A stretch of 64,000 nucleotides of DNA, taken from positions 50,199 to 114,198 of the forward strand of contig JACKAC010000004.1 of the NCBI GenBank assembly GCA_020635255.1, in the 5' to 3' direction. The stretch comes from Ignavibacteriales bacterium. Lineage in GTDB: Bacteria > Bacteroidota > Ignavibacteria > Tepidaquicellales > Tepidaquicellaceae. Below are positions 59,012 through 64,000 of the stretch, piece by piece; the first letter of the stretch is position 1; every line of letters starts with the position of its first letter. The position numbers and the translations under genes were made by a program. A model generated the notes under the pieces. That model was given only the letters and a program-made list of their open reading frames with translations. It was not told the origin of the DNA and searched no databases.

Positions 59012-60925
59012 TTAGGGGATTTTTTCCAGATACAGGCGGGAAACGTTCAATTCCGGCTCGATTTCTAAAGCTTTTTCAAAATCTTTCCTGGCATTTTCCA
59101 TATCATTGAATTTATAATAGCACTCCCCTCTTATCTCATAAGCATACGGATCGTTAGGGAAATTTTCTATGAATAATGTGAAAAACTCCAGCGCTTGCGG
59201 GTACGCTTTCTTGATCATGAACCTTTTGCCTATCTCTTCTGAGGAGGTCGCGATGTTGGTTTTACCAAGACCTTTGAAAAAGTAGTCGCGCGCTTTTTCA
59301 TATTCACCTGCTTCCAGGTAAAGCTGAGCAATGATAAGGTTTACCAGAGAAGCGTTCACGTTCGTAAATTTTTTCTCGTATTTATTAATGCCATCCTCCA
59401 TTGCAGATGGTGTGGCCGTCAGATTCTTAAGCAGAAGCGCTTCGCTCATTATATCACTGTTGAAGATCTTTGAGAACTTATCGATCTTCTCTTCTATCTT
59501 GTTTGAAAATCTGAATACTTTTCTTATTTCATCGGGATATTCCTCGTATGCTTTGATATAGTTCTTAAAAAAATAAACCGGTCCCATCTTAATTGATTCG
59601 ATCAAAGCCTTCCTGCCGTCTGTGTTTTCTATTATGTATGCCATCTGCGTTCCCATAGTATAAAAAGGTCCGACTCCTTCAAAACCAAGTCTTATCAGGC
59701 TGTCGGTCTGCTCCAGGTTACCCTGGTTATATAAACTGTTAAACGTTGTATTAAATATTTTAAAGTCCTTTTCCAGCAGATCGGAAGGACGGTTTTGAGT
59801 TCCGATCGGTCCGACATAGTTTGAAGTTCCTACCCGCGTAACGTCACGGATCAGTTTCATGAATTTCAGATCCTGCCCGCTTAGCAGAAATTCGTAAACC
59901 GGGATCTGTATGTTGTCTTCAGCAAGTGAATAAAACTCGTGGATCAGGTAACTTACTATGTAATTATATTCATCACCGAAATATTCCAGGCTGATACCCA
60001 GTGCGCCGTTTTCGTTAAACCATGCAGGCTCCCCGCTTCCCACAAGAAAAAATGCTTCCGCATATAGCGGGAAGTTTTCGGGAAGATACATGCCGACCCT
60101 TTCGAGCACATACTTGTTTATGTTGTCCTGGTTTTGGATCAGGGTGTTAATCACTTTCTTATAATAAGTCGGGTAGAGTGAAATACTTCCGAATCCGGAA
60201 AATGATTCCGGATTTAACCATTTATATAAGTTATATAACGGGTTTGGCGAAGCGGACAATTTAAGGTTATTGCTCAGCTTGGTGGAGTTTATGTCCTGTG
60301 TTCTCCGAGTTTCAAACAACATTCTGTAAGGTTGCGACCTGATTATCTGGTCGGCATTATCACTCTGCGTACCTCCGGATTCATAAAACGCGATCAGATC
60401 ATCGATAGCGGAATAATTCATGTCCAGGCGAAGATTGCTGAATTCGGCATTTATCGGCTGCGGCAAATACTCCCTCTCTTTAAAAGAAGGGATCAATTCC
60501 GACATACTATTACGCAATCTCATTAGCTTAACCGCGGCTTCCAGTAAGCCGGCAAAATCTTCGGAAAAATTATAACTTCCAAAGTCTTGATCAATTTTTT
60601 CTACCCATAGTGTTTTGTATGGCGAATCGTCTTCGACAGCCGCGGAAGAGAGGTTTCTTAGGTCACTTAGATTATTTAGATATGAGAGTTCTCGGAAAAG
60701 CACCCTGGCTTCGATCAGTGTCAGACTATTTCTGACGTCCTCAAGTACCGGAGCCATTTCGCGGGCATTATTGATTGTTACATTCGTCAGGTCATCCCAC
60801 CCCCACTGAGTGGAAAAATCCATCCCGTACCTGTCGCTTTGGCTTATGCCATCTTTAGCAAATAGAAATGTTATAAGTATTACAACAAACGCTAAACTCT
60901 TATGGAAATTTTTCGCCGAATACAT
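59012..60925 (-). CDS. Large exported protein with C-terminal TPRs, function unknown
   Basis: 637 aa: signal peptide (about 10-29, ISQS), a long helical middle without recognised motifs (about 40-510), then three or four TPR units (about 530-637: EYEKARDYFFKGLGKTNIATSSEEIGKRF, NDPYAYEIRGECYYKFNDMENARKDFEKALEIEP). The middle contains SYLIHEFYSLAEDN (near 330), which has HE but not a full HExxH. No membrane anchor. I cannot assign a role. Confidence 0.75.
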   Translation of the reverse strand: MYSAKNFHKSLAFVVILITFLFAKDGISQSDRYGMDFSTQWGWDDLTNVTINNAREMAPVLEDVRNSLTLIEARVLFRELSYLNNLSDLRNLSSAAVEDDSPYKTLWVEKIDQDFGSYNFSEDFAGLLEAAVKLMRLRNSMSELIPSFKEREYLPQPINAEFSNLRLDMNYSAIDDLIAFYESGGTQSDNADQIIRSQPYRMLFETRRTQDINSTKLSNNLKLSASPNPLYNLYKWLNPESFSGFGSISLYPTYYKKVINTLIQNQDNINKYVLERVGMYLPENFPLYAEAFFLVGSGEPAWFNENGALGISLEYFGDEYNYIVSYLIHEFYSLAEDNIQIPVYEFLLSGQDLKFMKLIRDVTRVGTSNYVGPIGTQNRPSDLLEKDFKIFNTTFNSLYNQGNLEQTDSLIRLGFEGVGPFYTMGTQMAYIIENTDGRKALIESIKMGPVYFFKNYIKAYEEYPDEIRKVFRFSNKIEEKIDKFSKIFNSDIMSEALLLKNLTATPSAMEDGINKYEKKFTNVNASLVNLIIAQLYLEAGEYEKARDYFFKGLGKTNIATSSEEIGKRFMIKKAYPQALEFFTLFIENFPNDPYAYEIRGECYYKFNDMENARKDFEKALEIEPELNVSRLYLEKIP

Positions 60926-60973
60926 AGAGTTTTATCCCCTTCATGCTATTGTCCCCCTGGTATTATAAAAGAT

Positions 60974-61246
60974 CTACTGTATTTCCGTATGTAAATTTAT
61001 TTCCTTCAGCACCTTTTGTACTTCATAAAGCTTCTCGGTATCACCCGACATGACGACTGCTTTACCTTTTGTATGAGCTATCATTGCGATCTGCTCACAA
61101 TGTCTTATGTCATATCCGGTAGCTTTTTGTAACTGCAGTACAACTTCATCCCAAAAATGTGAGGAATTGAAGAGAATGAGTTTCCGGGATTCCCCCTCAA
61201 TATTATCGACAGAAATTTCTTCAAGTTCCTTTACACCCATAACCAA
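60974..61246 (-). CDS. clpS: ClpS-family adaptor
   Basis: 90 aa. The ClpS core is plain: RKLILFNSSHFWDEVVLQLQKATGYDIRHCEQIAMIAHTKGKAVVMSGDTEKLYEVQKVLKEINLHTEI. The usual NDD(H/D) substrate-pocket residues read NSSHF, so the acidic pair is Ser-Ser here. ClpS normally hands N-degron substrates to ClpAP; ClpA is not in the window. With the acidic residues missing, N-degron binding may be changed. Confidence 0.85.
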   Translation of the reverse strand: MVMGVKELEEISVDNIEGESRKLILFNSSHFWDEVVLQLQKATGYDIRHCEQIAMIAHTKGKAVVMSGDTEKLYEVQKVLKEINLHTEIQ

Positions 61247-61300
61247 TTACCTAAATATATATAAATTTTAATAATTAAAACTATATATTTCGCTGTTTTA

Positions 61301-62530
61301 TTACCTGCTGAACTGGCAGAGTGCCTCGCAAAAATCGTCTTGTAAACCCCTGTAATATGAGGAACTTCCGCTATATCCGTTCATGGAAATGTAAAAAATA
61401 AGTAATTCCATATCCCGAGTAACCGCATATCCGGCAAGCGCAGATACCGAATTGATTGTGCCTGTCTTTGCGTGGACGTTTTTTTCTGCTTCTGTGCCGA
61501 CCATCCTGTGCTGGATCGTACCATCCACTCCGGCTATCGCGAGCGTATTATAAAAAATATTGAACAGATCTTCGTCGTCATATAAATATTTCAATAATCT
61601 TATCATCATATCAGCCGTCATGTAGTTGTATCTTGTAAGGCCGGATCCTTCGAGAATCTCAAACTCTTCCCTGTTGCATCCAATGGAGGTAAGAAGTTCT
61701 ATCGCCGCTCTGGATCCTTTGTCAAAGGTTCCGGGGGGTCCGTATTTCTTCGCGCCAACGCCTTTGAATAATGTAATTGCAGAATGATTGTTACTGGTTT
61801 TATTCATGTAAGACAGCACGTCCTCTATAGAGTGAGAAACTTCCGTTAATTGCTTTACGGATTGAGTCGGCGTAGTACCGGCTGTTACTGTCCCGTTAAA
61901 CGAAACACCGAGACTTGTTAGATCGGTGGCGAGAAGTTCACCCGCCGTATATGCCGGGTCATAACCACCGTAGTTCTTGTCGAGATTCAATGCCGATACG
62001 TAAGGCCAATATCTCTGATCGGTATCGTTATTATATCCGAGAGTGTAGTGCTGATTATCAAAGAATGATTCGTCGTAAATAATGTTTCCTGTAATTTCTT
62101 TTATTCCTTTTTCATGAATCTGTTTAGCGAGATAAATTATGTCGGAAGAGTTGAGATCCGGGTCACCGTATCCTTTCAAATAAATATTTCCGTTAATCAC
62201 GCCATCTTTAAAATTAGAATCGTCGGTATAGACAACTGTTTTGAATTTGTAATCGAGCCCCAGCTGTGTGAGAGCAAGTGCCGCGGTAACAATTTTTGTC
62301 ACGGAAGCAGGGATCTGTTTGTTTTGCGGGTTATAAGAATACAGGAGGTCGTATTTACCTGCGCTAACAACCTCAGCCGACACCTGGCAATTGGCTTGCG
62401 ATAGAATCTCGTCGAGCCTTTGCTGAAGTTCCGTAACATTATCCGCTCTTACCTCGACCGTAAATAAGATCACAAGCAGTGAAACTGCAAAGAATCTAAA
62501 CAGGAAACTCTTTTTCACATTCATTTTCAT
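61301..62530 (-). CDS. dacB: D-alanyl-D-alanine carboxypeptidase/endopeptidase (PBP4-type, peptidase S13)
   Basis: 409 aa: signal peptide (about 10-29). Penicillin-binding motifs: S76-V-T-K79 in PASVTKI, S-N-N in KTSNNHSAI (about 244) and K-T-G in HAKTGTINSVS (about 354). It removes terminal D-Ala or cuts cross-links in peptidoglycan. Shorter than E. coli PBP4 (477 aa). First gene after the Nudix/MazG pair on the minus strand. Confidence 0.92.
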   Translation of the reverse strand: MKMNVKKSFLFRFFAVSLLVILFTVEVRADNVTELQQRLDEILSQANCQVSAEVVSAGKYDLLYSYNPQNKQIPASVTKIVTAALALTQLGLDYKFKTVVYTDDSNFKDGVINGNIYLKGYGDPDLNSSDIIYLAKQIHEKGIKEITGNIIYDESFFDNQHYTLGYNNDTDQRYWPYVSALNLDKNYGGYDPAYTAGELLATDLTSLGVSFNGTVTAGTTPTQSVKQLTEVSHSIEDVLSYMNKTSNNHSAITLFKGVGAKKYGPPGTFDKGSRAAIELLTSIGCNREEFEILEGSGLTRYNYMTADMMIRLLKYLYDDEDLFNIFYNTLAIAGVDGTIQHRMVGTEAEKNVHAKTGTINSVSALAGYAVTRDMELLIFYISMNGYSGSSSYYRGLQDDFCEALCQFSR

Positions 62531-62536
62531 CCCCTT

Positions 62537-62980
62537 TTAAATATAATTCATTTGTAAGTATTTTTGTACAATGCTGTCCGCGGCTTCCAGCAGGCGTTTT
62601 GAGCTGTCATAGGTCAAAATATCGTCGCCTTCGGAGGAGGTGATCCATTTATAATCAAATATCTCGCCGTCCTGCACCACCACATCCTTCCCGGGTACCC
62701 ACCCTATGAAGAACTCTACAAATTTATGGACAGGTTTGGGGCTATCGGGTTTAATTACATATTCATCTTTGACCTGTATATCACCGGATATCAAGTTCAC
62801 TTCGTCGATGCCGGTTTCTTCAGTTAATTCTCTTAGCGCAGTTTCGATAGGAATTTCATCTTTCTCAGCGTGCCCTTTTGGGAATGACCAGTGACCCTGT
62901 ACCTGCTTTAGTATTAAATAATGCGGCGTTTCATTTTCCATGTAAAATACGATCACACCGTAAGCATAATCCTTTTTCAT
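62537..62980 (-). CDS. Nudix hydrolase (Ap4A hydrolase-like)
   Basis: 147 aa. Nudix box G-x5-E-x7-REL-TEETGI from GHAEKDE (about 36-58) is intact. The opening YGVIVFYMENETPHYLILKQVQGHWSFPKG resembles bis(5'-nucleosyl)-tetraphosphatases of the NudH/Ap4A group. It overlaps MazG by 4 nt, and both are housecleaning nucleotide hydrolases. Confidence 0.9.
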   Translation of the reverse strand: MKKDYAYGVIVFYMENETPHYLILKQVQGHWSFPKGHAEKDEIPIETALRELTEETGIDEVNLISGDIQVKDEYVIKPDSPKPVHKFVEFFIGWVPGKDVVVQDGEIFDYKWITSSEGDDILTYDSSKRLLEAADSIVQKYLQMNYI

Positions 62981-63762
62981 GTGTTCTCCTTAGCCTTATT
63001 CCATATTGCATCCATTTCTTCGAGGGACATGTCTTCGAGTTCCCTATTTTCAGATTTTGCATGCTCTTCAATTTTGCGAAAACGTTTCGAGAATTTATTG
63101 ACGGTCTGTCTCAGTGCATCTTCGGGATTCACATTAATAAACCGAGCGTAATTAACGAGTGAGAATAATACATCGCCCAACTCTTCTTCTATCTCTTTTG
63201 GGTTAGCGCCGGACTCGACATTCTGCTTCAGCTCTTCTATCTCTTCTCTAATTTTGTCAAATACCGGTTCTTTATCTTTCCAATCGAAGCCGACTTTAGC
63301 GGCTTTTTCCTGGATGCGGTAAGCTTTGAAGAGAGCGGGGAGTTCCGAGGGAACTCCATCGAGTATGGAAGCACGTCCGTCTTTTTGTTTCCGTTTCTCC
63401 CAGTTGACGAGCACCTCATCGGTGCCGGTTACTTTTGTATCGCCGAATACGTGTGGGTGACGCTCGATGAGCTTTTCTCTTTCCTGTCTCATTACTTCTG
63501 TCAGCGTGAAGTCCCCTGTTTCTTCACCTATTATCGAGTGGAATACCACCTGCAGAAAAACGTCGCCAAGTTCTTTTTTTAGTTCATTTTTATTTCCGGA
63601 ATCTATTGCTTCGAGCACTTCATATGATTCTTCGAGGAGGCATCGGCGCAGAGATTCATGAGTTTGTTCTTTATCCCAGGGACATTTTTCGCGAAGGATG
63701 CGCACGATATCGACAAACTGCGTAAATTCGTTCAGGAGTTCGGAGATCTTGTCTTGTTCCAT
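62977..63762 (-). CDS. mazG: Nucleoside triphosphate pyrophosphohydrolase MazG
   Basis: 261 aa from the ATG at 63762 (MEQDKISELLNEFTQFVDIVRILREKCPWDKEQTHESL). Two MazG units with EExxE...ExxD: EESYEVLEAI...KKELGDVFLQVV and EEIEELKQNV...EEELGDVLFSLVNY. It hydrolyses NTPs to NMP and pyrophosphate. The frame stays open 76 codons further to 63990 through a GC-richer non-coding stretch, which I exclude. Confidence 0.92.
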   Translation of the reverse strand: MEQDKISELLNEFTQFVDIVRILREKCPWDKEQTHESLRRCLLEESYEVLEAIDSGNKNELKKELGDVFLQVVFHSIIGEETGDFTLTEVMRQEREKLIERHPHVFGDTKVTGTDEVLVNWEKRKQKDGRASILDGVPSELPALFKAYRIQEKAAKVGFDWKDKEPVFDKIREEIEELKQNVESGANPKEIEEELGDVLFSLVNYARFINVNPEDALRQTVNKFSKRFRKIEEHAKSENRELEDMSLEEMDAIWNKAKENT

Positions 63763-63845
63763 AAGTATAGTAATTACGGAAAAATAAGGATTTTGAGTGA
63801 CGATGTCAGGTGAGAAAATGCGGTAATCACCAAAATTTTGCTCAT

Positions 63846-63990
63846 TTTTGGTATAGAGCAATCGGGATGGAGCCGGATAAACGGTTCTTCCGGCTGAGCC
63901 TCTGACTTTCGCTTCATCCCTTTCCCCGGGGGAGGATCGGGAGGTGAGGGAAGCTACACGCCCAAGCCCGCCTACATTTAACTTATTCAC
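63846..63990. other. GC-richer segment upstream of mazG, possible dispersed repeat
   Basis: A block noticeably richer in G and C than the flanks, with a 7-bp inverted repeat AGCCGGA / TCCGGCT (63871-63877 / 63889-63895) and a CCCCGGGG palindrome further right. The in-frame translation has no family pattern. It may be a dispersed repeat or a structured RNA; the window alone cannot tell. Confidence 0.4.
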
Positions 63991-64000
63991 TTTTCCATAA

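Noticed and set aside
63763..63990. 76-codon N-terminal extension of MazG
   Set aside because: MazG homology starts at the Met at 63762; the extension has no domain and different base composition.

Overview
The window looks like a chromosomal segment of a free-living member of the Bacteroidota/Chlorobiota/Ignavibacteriota (FCB) group, most likely an Ignavibacteria-like lineage. Three secreted proteins end in a type IX secretion (T9SS) C-terminal sorting domain with the NYPNPFNP-type motif. Several genes have promoters of the Bacteroidota form (TTTG or TTG, about 20 nt, then TAnnTTTG), and Shine-Dalgarno use is patchy. Base composition is fairly AT-rich. I found no tRNA, rRNA, CRISPR array, integrase or transposase.

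Layout. 1-4.9 kb (minus): a heterodimeric ABC exporter with one consensus and one degenerate ATP site, then a GNAT acetyltransferase and the start of rsgA. The exporter is preceded by its own promoter, a heavily base-paired leader containing a 43-codon ORF, and an intrinsic terminator. 5-9 kb: a T9SS cargo protein (FG-GAP plus ASPIC/UnbV), an unrecognised helical protein and a histone H1-like protein. 9-16.4 kb (minus): PhzF, a subtilase, two DinB proteins, DUF6265, SRPBCC/AHSA1, DUF899, two VOC proteins and an AraC regulator, an accessory cluster of small-molecule or stress proteins. 16.4-20.5 kb: a GH26 glycosidase, TrkA/TrkH potassium uptake and a TPR protein. 20.5-23.7 kb: a CreD operon with a winged-helix regulator and two copies of one inverted repeat. 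23.7-31 kb: an unusual HExxH protein, a lipoprotein, a LOG-family protein, adenine deaminase, a hybrid histidine kinase without its phospho-acceptor histidine, a class D beta-lactamase and a single-domain response regulator. 31-38.4 kb: fused 2-oxoacid dehydrogenase E1, ferritin, a Septknot (DUF6150) protein, YjbQ, secreted unknowns, an LRR protein and a third DinB. 38.5-42 kb (plus): an MBOAT O-acyltransferase with two SGNH partners. 42-53.7 kb: outer-membrane and T9SS proteins, an aldehyde dehydrogenase, TPR proteins and lipoproteins. 53.7-63.8 kb: Era, a pair of secreted paralogues, UvrB, a large TPR protein, ClpS, a PBP4-type carboxypeptidase, a Nudix hydrolase and MazG.

Much of the content concerns the cell envelope and defence against small molecules: drug efflux, class D beta-lactamase, CreD, PBP4, O-acylation, DinB/VOC/SRPBCC proteins and T9SS export. 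The two most notable regulatory signals are the structured leader in front of the ABC exporter, which resembles in layout the leader-peptide attenuation known for Bacillus BmrCD, and the paired ACTTTG-N5-CAAAGT operators in the CreD operon. Family assignments come from reading motifs by eye. RNA folds and promoters were found by manual inspection and have not been computed.
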